DNA of 64,000 bases from Phycisphaeraceae bacterium (GCA_002704825.1 PAIY01000001.1:1-64000); one strand, 5' to 3'. Numbered from the stretch's first letter, positions 50,742 through 60,458 are shown. Numbers and translations: made by a program. The notes: generated by a model not told the origin, from the sequence alone.

Positions 50742-52256
50742 ATGTTCAAACGCACACTGATCTGTTTACTCATCCTGACCCTCCCCACAGTCACCCTGGC
50801 TGACGCCATCATCCCCGAGCATGGCAAGTACTCCACAGCCTATCAGTCCGACTGGAGCAAGCTGCCCACCGGTGATATCACCGGCAAGCGAGATCTATCC
50901 AACATCCAATTCAAGGAAGTCATCGGCGAAGAATCACGCATCAAGTTTGCCAACCAGGACACCGTCCATCTCAAGGACATTCACTATAAACTCCGTTGGC
51001 AAAATCCCACCGACAAGTACAACAACACGTTGATCTACATTGCCAACGTCAAAAAGGTGATTCTCGAAAACATCGACGTGATCAATCTCGACCCGGATTA
51101 CAAGGCCTATCACAGCATTCTCATCGAAGGGGCAGACGAAGTGATCGTGCGCAACTGCTACTTCGCAGGCACCGTCCAAAGCTATCACCTGCGCATGGAA
51201 GGCTGTGGCGATATCCTCATCGAGAACGTCGAAATCGCGGGCGTGCAATATGACAATCGCCCGACGCATCGCTTAGGTGGTGGCATCTTCATCAACAACG
51301 GCGCATCAGGTCGAGGTGGCATCAACAACACCGGCCTGCGTGCTGAACATCCGCGCCTTCCCGGTTGGCAGGTGATTCAGAACTGTTACATCCATGACAA
51401 CTCGCAGGACGATGATCACCGCCGCAATCAGGACGGCATTCTCATACACGCACCATCGCATGGCCTGCTGTTTAACACCGTCGTTGAAAACTGGCTGCGC
51501 CCCAGCGGTGACTCTGCGTTTGACCTGGGATTCAGACGCGTCGAACCCGAGTATCAGGACCGGACATTCCGCGTGGAGCGTAACGTGATCCGCAACTGCA
51601 CCTTCCTCAAAACACCGGGGCACGGCACGGGTCCCAACACGTTGCTCCTGGCAAACAACATCCTCATCAACTGCACCATCGGAGACTACCACGGCGGTGG
51701 CGGGGACAATCGCTATGTCCACAACACGTTTATTTACGACTTGAATCAAGCCCCCGAAGCACTGCGTGGTTTGGCTCAACGTGGTTCGCAGGGATTCAGC
51801 TGTCTATGGAGCTTTGCAGGTAGAACCTTTTATCACAACAATCTGGTCTATCGACCTGAGAGCAAAAACTTTTTCATGTTCTACATGAACGCTCAGGGTG
51901 ATCAACGCAAGTATCGTCAGGTGTATGCGGACAACAATGTCTATGCCATCGCGCCGTTGGAAAGTGCCTACCTGCGGAGTGCCAATGACGGTTTGAAACT
52001 TCAGACCTTTGCTGATTGGCAGAAGGACACGGCACAGGATGGTGCGAGTCAACTCGTCGAACCCGCTGCGGTCCCGTTCGTCAGTTATACCAGCGGTGAC
52101 TTTGACCTGACGCACAATCCCTGGCCCGGCGTCGCACCGCTGCATGACAAGAAAGTCGAAGGCGTGCTGCTGGACGTGTATCAGGATTTCAATGGCACCC
52201 CCCGTGATAAAAAGCATCCGACTGTCGGGGCGTTTGAAGCACCGGTTAAGCGTTGA
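50742..52256 (+). CDS. secreted right-handed beta-helix protein, putative polysaccharide-active enzyme (cassette 4)
   Basis: The 504-residue exported protein has a signal peptide (1-20, LICLLILTLPTVTLA, cut before DA). The beta-helix spans about 85-420: TLIYIANVKKVILENIDVIN, HSILIEGADEVIVRNCYFAG and NTLLLANNILINCTIGDYHG. The DGILIHAPSHG and HDNSQDDDHRRNQDG stretch carries acidic and basic residues that could form a lyase or hydrolase site, but I cannot assign them. The C-terminal end FNGTPRDKKHPTVGAFE is common in secreted planctomycete beta-helix proteins. It closes the LacI / pseudopilin / enzyme cassette. Confidence 0.8.
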   Translation: MFKRTLICLLILTLPTVTLADAIIPEHGKYSTAYQSDWSKLPTGDITGKRDLSNIQFKEVIGEESRIKFANQDTVHLKDIHYKLRWQNPTDKYNNTLIYIANVKKVILENIDVINLDPDYKAYHSILIEGADEVIVRNCYFAGTVQSYHLRMEGCGDILIENVEIAGVQYDNRPTHRLGGGIFINNGASGRGGINNTGLRAEHPRLPGWQVIQNCYIHDNSQDDDHRRNQDGILIHAPSHGLLFNTVVENWLRPSGDSAFDLGFRRVEPEYQDRTFRVERNVIRNCTFLKTPGHGTGPNTLLLANNILINCTIGDYHGGGGDNRYVHNTFIYDLNQAPEALRGLAQRGSQGFSCLWSFAGRTFYHNNLVYRPESKNFFMFYMNAQGDQRKYRQVYADNNVYAIAPLESAYLRSANDGLKLQTFADWQKDTAQDGASQLVEPAAVPFVSYTSGDFDLTHNPWPGVAPLHDKKVEGVLLDVYQDFNGTPRDKKHPTVGAFEAPVKR

Positions 52257-52296
52257 AGTGTCTTCTAACAGTTTGGCTCATCGAACCACCTGTCTT

Positions 52297-52470
52297 TACC
52301 ACAAGACACGAAGAGTACGAAGGACATAAAGCAAGGCAAAAGCCAATTCATTTGGATTAAAAAAACAGAGAACACATTGACCTCGTCTCGTGAGATCGGT
52401 GTGTTCTCTGTCTTTATATTCTGTTTGTCTTGTCTTCGTGAACTTCGTGCTCTTCGTGTCCTTCGTGGTT
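52297..52470. repeat. nested inverted repeat with nonamer-repeat arms (CGAAG type)
   Basis: The outer arms (52297-52328 and 52424-52470) are tandem nonamers built on CACGAAG / CTTCGTG and complement each other. A perfect inner 12-bp pair ACAGAGAACACA (52365-52376) and TGTGTTCTCTGT (52400-52411) forms a second hairpin. It lies between the convergent beta-helix gene and folE2 and could end transcription from both sides. Confidence 0.75.
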
Positions 52471-52498
52471 AAAACCAATCGCACGATAAACCGGCACC

Positions 52499-53323
52499 TC
52501 AACACACGCCAAAGTCGTCGGCTTCCTTGTCCTTTTCAATAAAGGCATAGGCATTGTGGTTGTGGATGGACTCGAAGTTTTCGCTGGTGATCTGGTACCA
52601 CTTGATGCGGTTTTCAGCATCGAGCATCACAGCCAAATCGCGGACGATGTCTTCGACGAACTTGGGATTGTCGTAGGCTTTCTCGGTGACCCATTTTTCA
52701 TCGGGGCGTTTGAGTACGGAGAAGACGGGTGAGCTTGCTGCCTTTTCAACGATCTCGAAAACTTCTTCGATCCACATTTTCTTGCCAGCCGCAAAGCGCA
52801 CACGGGCTTCAATGTGGCAGCGTTGGTTGTGTGCGCCGTATTCGGAGATTTCCTTGGAGCAGGGGCACAATGATTTACCGGGCACCTTCACGCCCATGAT
52901 GAAATCGCTCTTGGCACCGGCGACGGCTTCGAAGGTCACTTCCAGGTCCAGCAGGCTCGGCGAACCGGTCACAGGGGCCTTCTTGTGGATGAAGTACGGG
53001 AAGGTCAGAAACAGGTGAGCTTCCTCCGCTTCGAGGCGTTCCTTGATGTCACGGGCGACGTTCATGATCTGGTCGGACCGCATGCACTCGTTGTGCTTGT
53101 TAAGCACTTCCAGGAAGCGGGACATGTGCGTGCCCTTCTGGTAGTGCGGCAGGCCGACATACATATTGACCTTGGCGACCGTGTTCTGAACATTGCCGGT
53201 CGCTGGGCAATGGAGACTGATGGGATAGGTGATGTCCTTGACGCCGACCTTGTCGATGGCAACGCGGCGGGAATCGGAAGAGCCTTGCACATCAGGCATG
53301 GCAGCAGAGTTGTTGGCGGTCAT
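52499..53323 (-). CDS. folE2: GTP cyclohydrolase FolE2 (type IB)
   Basis: FolE2 converts GTP to 7,8-dihydroneopterin triphosphate, the first step towards folate and queuosine, and tolerates zinc limitation better than FolE. The 274-residue product has the family motifs YPISLHCPATG, LPHYQKGTHMSRFLEVLN, TFPYFIHKKAPVTG, GVKVPGKSLCPCSKEIS (catalytic Cys) and GAHNQRCHIEARV. ATG 53323 begins before a normal N-terminus; further upstream is the repeat at 53342. The enzyme supplies the substrate of the queD product encoded at 12183. It is monocistronic. Confidence 0.94.
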   Translation of the reverse strand: MTANNSAAMPDVQGSSDSRRVAIDKVGVKDITYPISLHCPATGNVQNTVAKVNMYVGLPHYQKGTHMSRFLEVLNKHNECMRSDQIMNVARDIKERLEAEEAHLFLTFPYFIHKKAPVTGSPSLLDLEVTFEAVAGAKSDFIMGVKVPGKSLCPCSKEISEYGAHNQRCHIEARVRFAAGKKMWIEEVFEIVEKAASSPVFSVLKRPDEKWVTEKAYDNPKFVEDIVRDLAVMLDAENRIKWYQITSENFESIHNHNAYAFIEKDKEADDFGVC

Positions 53324-53341
53324 GACGTATCCTTCAAAATC

Positions 53342-53447
53342 AGGGATTAGTGATTTGGGATTAGGGATTAGAAAGAAAGGCAATCATCCAGCCAATGACT
53401 GGCTTTGCCTTTGTCCCTAATCCCTAATCCCAAATCCCTAATCACTC
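53342..53447. repeat. inverted repeat with GGGATTA heptamer arms upstream of folE2
   Basis: The left arm (53342-53371) has GGGATTA-type units of period 7 (GGGATTA, GTGATTT, GGGATTA, GGGATTA). The right arm (53415-53447) has the complementary TCCCTAA units, with the variant unit in a different position. The spacer is 43 bp. The rest of the gap to hsp20 (53448-53639) shows no gene and must contain the promoters. Confidence 0.8.
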
Positions 53448-53639
53448 ACCATAAAAAATCCCCAAGAGAAACACTTTAACGCATCTTGACGGTTCAAACC
53501 ACCCACTTGCAGGAGATATTCCCGGTATTGCGAACTAGAGAATGCCGGTTTAATGGGTTATAACAGATGGCAAACCATGCCAACCCCCAACGCTTACGCG
53601 GCCTGCCCGTTGGATTGCTGTTGGGAACTGGAGAAGGAT

Positions 53640-54089
53640 ATGAACAGCGAAACGGATACACAAACCACGCCATCCATGGAGCTTAACGCACCAGACGATC
53701 CCACCGGCAAGAGCAACTGCAGCCAGGGCCCCGGCGGGAGTTGGAAGTGGCGCAGCGGGGATTTCAATCCCAATGACAGTTGGGCGCCCACCGTCAATGT
53801 TTACCAGATGTCCCGTCGCGTGGAAGTCTGCATTGATATTTCGGGCATGGACATGAGCAAGATCGACTTACAGATTCAAAGTCAGACCCTGATGATCCGT
53901 GGTGTGCGTCAGGCACCTGACCCCCGTCGAACGACTGACGAGACATGCAAGATTCTGTGTATGGAAATCGATCACGGGCCGTTTTGCAAAGAAGTCCCGC
54001 TGCCGGATCCGATCGACACCTACCGGATCATGACACGGTACACCGACGGGTATTTGTGGGTGACCTTGCCGTTGCGATCGCAGGGGTGA
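53640..54089 (+). CDS. small heat-shock protein, Hsp20/alpha-crystallin family
   Basis: The 149-residue product is an ATP-independent holdase for unfolding proteins. The alpha-crystallin domain runs from about 50 to 145: WAPTVNVYQMSRRVEVCIDISGMDMSKIDL, LMIRGVRQAPDP and ITRYTDGYLWVTLPL. EIDHGPFCKEVPLPDPID matches the beta-turn before the last strands. ATG 53640 has GGAGAAGG directly before it and gives the usual length; the frame is open to 53553 but lacks such a site. There is no clear C-terminal I-x-I motif. The N-terminal arm is Ser/Gly-rich. It lies 64 bp upstream of lon, a common stress-gene pairing. Confidence 0.85.
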   Translation: MNSETDTQTTPSMELNAPDDPTGKSNCSQGPGGSWKWRSGDFNPNDSWAPTVNVYQMSRRVEVCIDISGMDMSKIDLQIQSQTLMIRGVRQAPDPRRTTDETCKILCMEIDHGPFCKEVPLPDPIDTYRIMTRYTDGYLWVTLPLRSQG

Positions 54090-54153
54090 GTTTGCTCGCA
54101 GCAACTTAGGGCATTGAGAAATAAAACAAGAACCTTCCGGGCTGGAATAAAAC

Positions 54154-56628
54154 GTGAACCAAGATAGAACGCCAATCGTGAATTTTGTGGATGAAGAAGG
54201 CAATATGCACTCAGAAGTGATCGACGTGCCACTGGACCCTGATTCAGTGGATGATCAAGGTAATTTCAAGATTCCCAGCAAGCTGCCGGTTTTGCCGATC
54301 CGTGGCGTGGTGATGTTCCCCGGCACGGTGATGCCTTTGGGGATCGGTCGGCCCAAGAGTCGGAAGATGCTTGAAGAATGCCTGCCGCACTCCAAGATCA
54401 TCGCGCTGGTGACCCAGCACGAAGAGGAACAGGAAGACCCCGGCATTGATGATCTCTACACCGTGGGGACGGCTGCCATCGTCGTGAAAATGATGAATGA
54501 GCCGGACGACACCATCTCGCTGTTGGTGCATGGTCTGGGGCGCATCAAGATCAAGAAGTTCGAGCAGTCTGAGCCCTACTTCGTCTGTCGTCACGAACCG
54601 ATCAACGAACAGCCGGGCACAGGCAAGAAATTCTTCGCAGGTGTCGAACAACTCCGCGAACAGGCCCGCCAACTCATCGAGCTTGCGCCCAACGCGCCGG
54701 ATCAGGCAGTCAACGTCCTGTTGAACATCGACAACCCAAGCAATCTGGCGGACTTCCTGGGTGCGAACCTGAATCTGGATGTGCAACAGAAGCAGGACCT
54801 TTTGGAAGAACGTGATGTTGCCAAGCGCATCCGCCTGGTGCATCAGCATGTGTCCGCCCAACTGGAAATCCTCAAGCTTCAGCAGAAGATTCAGGAAGAT
54901 GTCCATTCGAGTATCGGTGAGACCCAACGCAAGATTTTCCTGCGTGAACAACTCAAAGCCATCCAGAACGAACTGGGTGAAGGTGCCGACGGCTACTCCG
55001 ACACCACGCTCATCGAGTTGCGTAACCGCATTGAAGAAGCCAACCCGCCGGAGAAGGCAATGGCTGATGCGATCAAGGAACTGGATCGTTTGGAATCGAT
55101 CCCACCTGCATCGCCTGAGTATTCGATGATTCTCTCGTATCTGGAACTGGTTGCGGACCTGCCTTGGCAAAAGGCAAGCAAGGACAACCTGGATCTGGAG
55201 CGCGCTCAGAAAGTCCTCGACCGTGATCACTATGGTTTGGACAAGGTCAAGCGTCGCCTGATTGAATATCTTGCTGTGCGTAAACTCAACCCCACCGGTC
55301 GCGGGCCGATCCTCTGCCTCGTCGGACCTCCGGGCGTGGGCAAGACATCACTTGGACATTCCGTTGCCGATGCACTTGGCCGTGAGTTTGTGCGCATGAG
55401 TTTTGGTGGCATTCGTGATGAAGCGGAAATCCGCGGACACCGTCGAACCTACATCGGCGCGATGCCCGGGCGTATCGTGCAGGAACTCAAACGCGCGGGG
55501 ACCAACAATCCCGTGATGATGCTTGATGAAATCGACAAGCTCGGCGCGGACTTCCGTGGTGACCCGGCATCGGCATTACTTGAAGTCCTCGACCCAAGAC
55601 AGAACAACGCGTTTGTGGATCGGTATCTTGATTTGCCGTTTGATTTGTCGCAGGTGATTTTCATCTGTACCGCCAACTACCTGGAGAACATCCCGCCTGC
55701 GTTGCGTGACCGTATGGAGATCATTGATATCCCCGGCTACACCGACAATGACAAACTCCAGATTGCCAGGAAGTATCTCGTCCCAAGACAGCTTGAAGAA
55801 AACGGCTTGCAGAAGTCCAAGTGTAAATGGAATATCAAAGCCATCCGCAAGACGATTGAAGACTACACCCGTGAAGCAGGCGTGCGTGATCTGGAACGTC
55901 AGATTGGTTCGGTGTGTCGCAGCATTGCAGCCACCGTTGCCAAGGTAAAAAGGAAGTCCACCAAGGTGATCTCCGTCGATGAGGCAGCGGTGCGTGAACA
56001 TTTGGGACCGGAAAAACACTTCCGTGAAATGGATGACCGGACCAAGATCCCCGGCGTGGTCGTCGGCCTGGCCTACACTGCTGTAGGTGGTGAGATTCTC
56101 TTCATCGAAACCACCAGTTACCCCGGTAGTGGCAAGATCACCATCACCGGCCAACTCGGTGATGTCATGAAGGAATCGGCCTCCGCAGCATTGAGTCTGC
56201 TTAAGAGTCGGACATCGCAGCTTGGTATTGATATCAAGAAGCTCGACGAACTTGATCTGCATATTCACGTCCCTGCAGGAGCAGTCCCCAAGGATGGCCC
56301 GTCTGCTGGCGTGTCGATGTTCACGTCATTGGTGTCGTTGCTGTTGAACTTGCCGGTGAAGCAGCACCTTGCCATGACCGGTGAGATCACGCTTCGTGGC
56401 CTGGTGTTACCCATTGGGGGTGTCAAAGAAAAATCGTTGGCCGCATCACGCGTCGGCGTCAAGACCATCATCATGCCCAAGCACAACGAACGTGACCTTG
56501 AAGAGGTTGACCCGCAGGTCAAGAAGAAGTGTGAGTTCGTTTTCGTTGAGAATGTGGATGAACTGCTGAATGTCGCTTTCGGCGAAGCTGCACTTAAGCG
56601 TGCGATTGCTGCAAAGCATAAGTCGTAA
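54154..56628 (+). CDS. lon: ATP-dependent protease Lon
   Basis: This AAA+ serine protease of 824 residues degrades misfolded and regulatory proteins. The LonA N-terminal domain is present (LPVLPIRGVVMFPGTVMPL near residue 42). The coiled region is at 240-340 (LREQLKAIQNELGEG). Walker A GPPGVGKTS is near residue 390, Walker B is MMLDEIDKLG, and Arg finger and sensor motifs follow. The protease domain has catalytic Ser in PKDGPSAGVS (near 717) and Lys in GGVKEKSLAASR (near 760). GTG 54154 is the likely start. The acidic N-terminal extension of about 40 residues before the core is longer than in E. coli Lon. It follows hsp20 and probably shares stress regulation. Confidence 0.97.
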   Translation: MNQDRTPIVNFVDEEGNMHSEVIDVPLDPDSVDDQGNFKIPSKLPVLPIRGVVMFPGTVMPLGIGRPKSRKMLEECLPHSKIIALVTQHEEEQEDPGIDDLYTVGTAAIVVKMMNEPDDTISLLVHGLGRIKIKKFEQSEPYFVCRHEPINEQPGTGKKFFAGVEQLREQARQLIELAPNAPDQAVNVLLNIDNPSNLADFLGANLNLDVQQKQDLLEERDVAKRIRLVHQHVSAQLEILKLQQKIQEDVHSSIGETQRKIFLREQLKAIQNELGEGADGYSDTTLIELRNRIEEANPPEKAMADAIKELDRLESIPPASPEYSMILSYLELVADLPWQKASKDNLDLERAQKVLDRDHYGLDKVKRRLIEYLAVRKLNPTGRGPILCLVGPPGVGKTSLGHSVADALGREFVRMSFGGIRDEAEIRGHRRTYIGAMPGRIVQELKRAGTNNPVMMLDEIDKLGADFRGDPASALLEVLDPRQNNAFVDRYLDLPFDLSQVIFICTANYLENIPPALRDRMEIIDIPGYTDNDKLQIARKYLVPRQLEENGLQKSKCKWNIKAIRKTIEDYTREAGVRDLERQIGSVCRSIAATVAKVKRKSTKVISVDEAAVREHLGPEKHFREMDDRTKIPGVVVGLAYTAVGGEILFIETTSYPGSGKITITGQLGDVMKESASAALSLLKSRTSQLGIDIKKLDELDLHIHVPAGAVPKDGPSAGVSMFTSLVSLLLNLPVKQHLAMTGEITLRGLVLPIGGVKEKSLAASRVGVKTIIMPKHNERDLEEVDPQVKKKCEFVFVENVDELLNVAFGEAALKRAIAAKHKS

Positions 56629-56662
56629 GACTCAATAACACATGGCGTATACATGCGCAGCA

Positions 56663-56738
56663 TTTAGCCGCATCACTTGTGATGCGCTTCGCGGCGTGCG
56701 CGATGATACGATCGCGCATCACAAGTAATGCGGCTAAA
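56663..56738. terminator. 25-bp-arm hairpin between lon and the convergent small gene
   Basis: The left arm (56663-56687) begins TTTAGCCGCAT and ends GATGCGC. The right arm (56714-56738) is its complement at 24 of 25 positions, with a 26-base loop. It lies 35 bp after the lon stop and 30 bp before the stop of the convergent gene, so it may terminate both. Confidence 0.7.
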
Positions 56739-56767
56739 TACTAAAGCAAGATCGATCTGGGTGTATC

Positions 56768-57040
56768 TCACTTACCCAGACGATCAAATGCCGCAGCATA
56801 TTTGCGGATGACAATCTGGTAGTGCGTATTCTCAGCGACGGCACGAAGCAGTCCCTGGATGAGAGTGAGTTGTTTTTCGAAAGGACCGTCCGCTGCATTT
56901 TCCGACATTTTTTCGGTCATGTTCAGCAGGTTGCCGATGCGTCCTTCGTCGGTGCCACCGGATTGCATGTGGTCACGCAGTTCAGCCAGCTCTTCGCGGA
57001 GCATGGTCATGTGAGATTCAGTGATCATTCCATCGCTCAT
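56768..57040 (-). CDS. small helical hypothetical protein, 90 aa
   Basis: I do not recognise this family. The product from ATG 57040 is 90 residues, almost all predicted helix and charged: MTMLREELAELRDHMQSGG, IGNLLNMTEKMSENAADGP and QLTLIQGLLRAVAENTHYQI. It could be a small coiled-coil or helical-bundle protein that binds a partner. The frame is open to 57154, but those residues lack the helical character. It lies convergent to lon and divergent from a 545-bp non-coding stretch that precedes acnA. Confidence 0.6.
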   Translation of the reverse strand: MSDGMITESHMTMLREELAELRDHMQSGGTDEGRIGNLLNMTEKMSENAADGPFEKQLTLIQGLLRAVAENTHYQIVIRKYAAAFDRLGK

Positions 57041-57585
57041 GTTCAAGGCCTTCCATGTCAGTTGCCGTGCTTCTGGACCTAAGCAAAACTTCCTGACCAA
57101 AGCTAACCCGTGTTTGGATGCGAGCCAGCGAATTCCGAATAACCCTTTCAACAAAACGGACGTTGGTTGGGTTTGTAGCGGTTAGGCAATCCGGCGATTG
57201 TGAATTATGTTCATTCTACTCAAATAACGTTAAAGTCCACCGGAAAATTGCATTGAAAGTTGAACAATGTTCAGTTTTTACGGGCTATTTTCTTATCGGA
57301 CGTCTGGCCCCAAAGTCCAAGGCACAGCACAGCGAAGCCTTGGCTATCAACCCCGGCCATTCTCCCCATCGATCTCGCTCTTCGCTGCGCTCAGCCCCGG
57401 GCTTGAGCAGTTTACAACACGGTGCACATTTATCGCTTCAATGGTTAAAAATGTCTTGTTATCAGGTGTTTGTGACGTTGCTGCGACGCTTTGCCAGTCG
57501 AAATCTCAGGCGATTCATGCTAAGATTTGCCTTCTGCACGGTTCAAATGACCTGACAAATTGACTCCAAAATCAAGAGGCTATCC
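57041..57585. other. 545-bp stretch without a convincing gene, upstream of acnA
   Basis: Two open frames of about 100-145 codons cross it, but their composition, lack of start signals and lack of family features argue against coding. A perfect 7-bp stem CCAAGGC / GCCTTGG (57317-57323 and 57337-57343) sits in a locally GC-rich patch at 57304-57415 that is flanked by AT-rich DNA. It should hold promoters for acnA and the small divergent gene, and could hide a small RNA. A weak GAGG at 57571-57574 precedes acnA. Confidence 0.5.
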
Positions 57586-60357
57586 ATGGCAAACCCCCGC
57601 GAAACCGCAAAACAGACGCTTAGCACGCCGTTGGGCGACAAGACCATCTACAACCTGAGCACCCTCGGTGACCAGGTCAACAAGCTGCCTTACTCGATCA
57701 AGGTGCTGCTCGAAGCGGTTCTCCGCAATGTCGACGAATATGTTTACACCTCCGATCACGTCAACGCCTTGGCCAACTATGACGCCAAGAACGTCGGCGA
57801 AGTGGAAATCCCCTTCATGCCCGGTCGCGTGGTGTTGCAGGACTTCACCGGCGTGCCTGCCGTCGTGGACCTGGCTGCCATGCGTGCGGGGATCGTCCGC
57901 ATGACCGGCAACGAAGCCGATGCCGCAAAGGTCAACCCGCTGGTGCCCTGCGATCTGGTCATTGACCACTCCGTGCAGGTCGACGCCTTTGGCAGTGACG
58001 TTGCTCTGACCATCAACTCCGAGAAGGAATTTGAGCGTAACAACGAACGCTACGAATTCCTCAAGTGGGGTCAGCAGGCATTCAAAAACTTCCGCGTGGT
58101 TCCCCCTGCCACCGGCATCGTTCACCAGATCAACCTCGAATACCTTGCCAAAGGTGTTTGGGACAACGGTGACACGCTGTATCCCGACTCACTCGTTGGC
58201 ACCGACAGTCACACCACCATGATCAACGGCCTGGGCGTCGTCGGTTGGGGTGTGGGCGGTATCGAAGCCGAAGCCATCATGCTCGGCCAACCCATTTTCA
58301 TGCTCATCCCCGAAGTGGTTGGCATCAAGCTCACCGGCAAACTCACCGAAGGCGTCACCGCTACCGACCTGGTCCTTCGCATCACCCAGATGCTCCGAGC
58401 CCACGGCGTGGTCGGCAAGTTCTGCGAGTTCCACGGCCCCGGTCTTGCGAACATGACTTTGGCTAACCGTGCAACCATCGCCAACATGGCCCCGGAATAT
58501 GGTGCGACGCTGGGCTTCTTCCCCATCGATGATCAGACCCTCGACTACATGAAACTCACCGGCCGCGATGAAAAACTCATTGCCACCGTCGAGCAGTACT
58601 GCAAGGCCAACGGCTTCTGGCGTGATGACAATAACCAGGCGGTCTACACCGACGAACTGGAACTGGACATGTCCACCGTTGTTCCCGCGCTCTCAGGCCC
58701 CAAGCGTCCGCAGGACCGCATCGACCTCACCGACATGCAGCCCAAGTGGAAGGAAACGCTGGCAAGCTTCGGTCGCTCCACCGGCGCCAACGCCGCAGCT
58801 AGCATGGACTCCGAAGGAGGCACCGCCGTCCTCGAAGCCGAGCCGCAAACCGGTGTGGAAGTCGAATACGACGGCCAGACTTTCACCCTCAAGGACGGCG
58901 ACGTCTGCATCGCAGCCATCACCTCCTGCACCAACACCTCCAACCCCGACGTGATGATCGCTGCCGGTCTTGTTGCCAAGAAAGCCAACGCCCTTGGCCT
59001 CACCCGTAAGCCGTGGGTCAAGACCTCCATGGCACCGGGTTCCAAGGTCGTCACCGACTACTACGAAAAGGCACAGCTTTGGGACGATCTCAATGCACTG
59101 GGCTTTAACCTCGTCGGCTACGGATGCACCACCTGCATCGGTAACTCCGGCCCGCTGCCCGAACCGATCTCCAAGGCGATTAACGAAAACAACCTCGTCG
59201 CCTGCTCGGTGCTTTCAGGTAACCGTAACTTCGAAGGCCGAATCGGCCCGGACATCAAGGCCAACTACCTTGCTTCCCCGCCGCTGGTCGTTGCCTACGC
59301 CATCGCAGGCACGGTCAATATCGACCTGAAAAATGATCCCCTTGCCACCGACAAGGATGGCAAGCCGGTCTACCTCAAGGACATCTGGCCCGCTCAATCC
59401 GAAGTCGACGAACTGGTCAAAACCTGCGTGACTCGTGAACAGTTTGAAACCCAGTATGCTGACACCTTCGCTGGTTCCAAGGAATGGCAGGCGATTCAGT
59501 CTTCCACCGGTGCGTTGTACGAATGGAACGAGAAGTCCACTTACGTTCAGGAACCGCCGTTCTTCGTAGGTCTCACCCCTGACGTCAAACCGATCGCCCC
59601 GATCTCCGGTGCACGCTGCTTGGCCAAACTTGCTGACTCGGTCACCACCGACCACATCAGCCCCGCAGGTGCGATCAAGCGTCACACCCCTGCTGCCAAG
59701 TATCTGGATGACAACGGCGTGCCCGTGTCGATGTACAACTCCTTCGGCTCACGCCGTGGTAACGACCGCGTCATGACCCGTGGTACCTTCGCCAACATCC
59801 GCGTCAAAAACCAACTCGCCCCCGGCACCGAAGGCGGTTACACCGTCGACTTCACCGGCAAAGAGCCCGTCAACCCCTACAACGACCCGGCAGTTGGTCA
59901 GGATGCACCCGGTGGCAAGGTCAGCTTCATCTATGACGCCGTCCAAAACTACAAGGAAGCAGGCACTCCGCTGGTTGTCCTCGCTGGCATCGACTACGGC
60001 ATGGGTTCCAGCCGCGACTGGGCTGCCAAAGGCACCTTCCTGCTGGGTGTCAAAGCCGTCATCGCCAAGAGCTATGAACGCATCCACCGTTCCAACCTCG
60101 TGGGCATGGGCGTGCTTCCGTTGCAGTACAAGGACGGACAGGACGCTGACAGCCTCGGCCTCACCGGCACCGAGACGTTTGACATCGCCATCGACGATGC
60201 GGTCAAGCCCCGCCAGGACATCAAAGTCATCGCCACCAAGGACGACGGCAGCAAAGTCGAGTTCACCACCCAATGTCGCATCGACACCCCCGTGGAAGTC
60301 GACTACTACCGCAACGGCGGCATCCTGCATACCGTGCTGCGGAACATGGCCAAGTAA
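57586..60357 (+). CDS. acnA: aconitate hydratase AcnA
   Basis: This 4Fe-4S enzyme of the TCA cycle interconverts citrate and isocitrate. The 923-residue product matches the AcnA/IRP1 type in length. Fe-S cysteines are in [13 protein letters not shown] and [15 protein letters not shown]. Substrate-binding motifs include [53 protein letters not shown] and [16 protein letters not shown], followed by [15 protein letters not shown]. It is monocistronic and ends with a clear terminator at 60402. Codons are strongly biased to C-ending forms compared with its neighbours, in line with high expression. Confidence 0.97.
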   Translation: MANPRETAKQTLSTPLGDKTIYNLSTLGDQVNKLPYSIKVLLEAVLRNVDEYVYTSDHVNALANYDAKNVGEVEIPFMPGRVVLQDFTGVPAVVDLAAMRAGIVRMTGNEADAAKVNPLVPCDLVIDHSVQVDAFGSDVALTINSEKEFERNNERYEFLKWGQQAFKNFRVVPPATGIVHQINLEYLAKGVWDNGDTLYPDSLVGTDSHTTMINGLGVVGWGVGGIEAEAIMLGQPIFMLIPEVVGIKLTGKLTEGVTATDLVLRITQMLRAHGVVGKFCEFHGPGLANMTLANRATIANMAPEYGATLGFFPIDDQTLDYMKLTGRDEKLIATVEQYCKANGFWRDDNNQAVYTDELELDMSTVVPALSGPKRPQDRIDLTDMQPKWKETLASFGRSTGANAAASMDSEGGTAVLEAEPQTGVEVEYDGQTFTLKDGDVCIAAITSCTNTSNPDVMIAAGLVAKKANALGLTRKPWVKTSMAPGSKVVTDYYEKAQLWDDLNALGFNLVGYGCTTCIGNSGPLPEPISKAINENNLVACSVLSGNRNFEGRIGPDIKANYLASPPLVVAYAIAGTVNIDLKNDPLATDKDGKPVYLKDIWPAQSEVDELVKTCVTREQFETQYADTFAGSKEWQAIQSSTGALYEWNEKSTYVQEPPFFVGLTPDVKPIAPISGARCLAKLADSVTTDHISPAGAIKRHTPAAKYLDDNGVPVSMYNSFGSRRGNDRVMTRGTFANIRVKNQLAPGTEGGYTVDFTGKEPVNPYNDPAVGQDAPGGKVSFIYDAVQNYKEAGTPLVVLAGIDYGMGSSRDWAAKGTFLLGVKAVIAKSYERIHRSNLVGMGVLPLQYKDGQDADSLGLTGTETFDIAIDDAVKPRQDIKVIATKDDGSKVEFTTQCRIDTPVEVDYYRNGGILHTVLRNMAK

Positions 60358-60401
60358 GACAATCACGCGACACATAATCAAGTCGCAGTGACAAGCAAAA
60401 C

Positions 60402-60443
60402 AAAAACGCTGATATGCACATCGTGTATGTCAGCGTTTTTTTT
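60402..60443 (+). terminator. Rho-independent terminator of acnA
   Basis: AAAAACGCTGA (60402-60412) pairs with TCAGCGTTTTT (from 60430), and the run continues to eight T. It lies 45 bp after the acnA stop. Confidence 0.85.
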
Positions 60444-60458
60444 GTGATATTTGAACAC

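Noticed and set aside
53342-53447. Possible CRISPR array because of short repeated units
   Set aside because: The units are 7-mers in direct tandem with no spacers, and no cas gene is present. The same holds for the repeats at 5944, 47825 and 52297.
57118-57563. Two overlapping open frames in the gap upstream of acnA
   Set aside because: Low-complexity Ser/Arg-rich products, no start signals, and no protein-like pattern.
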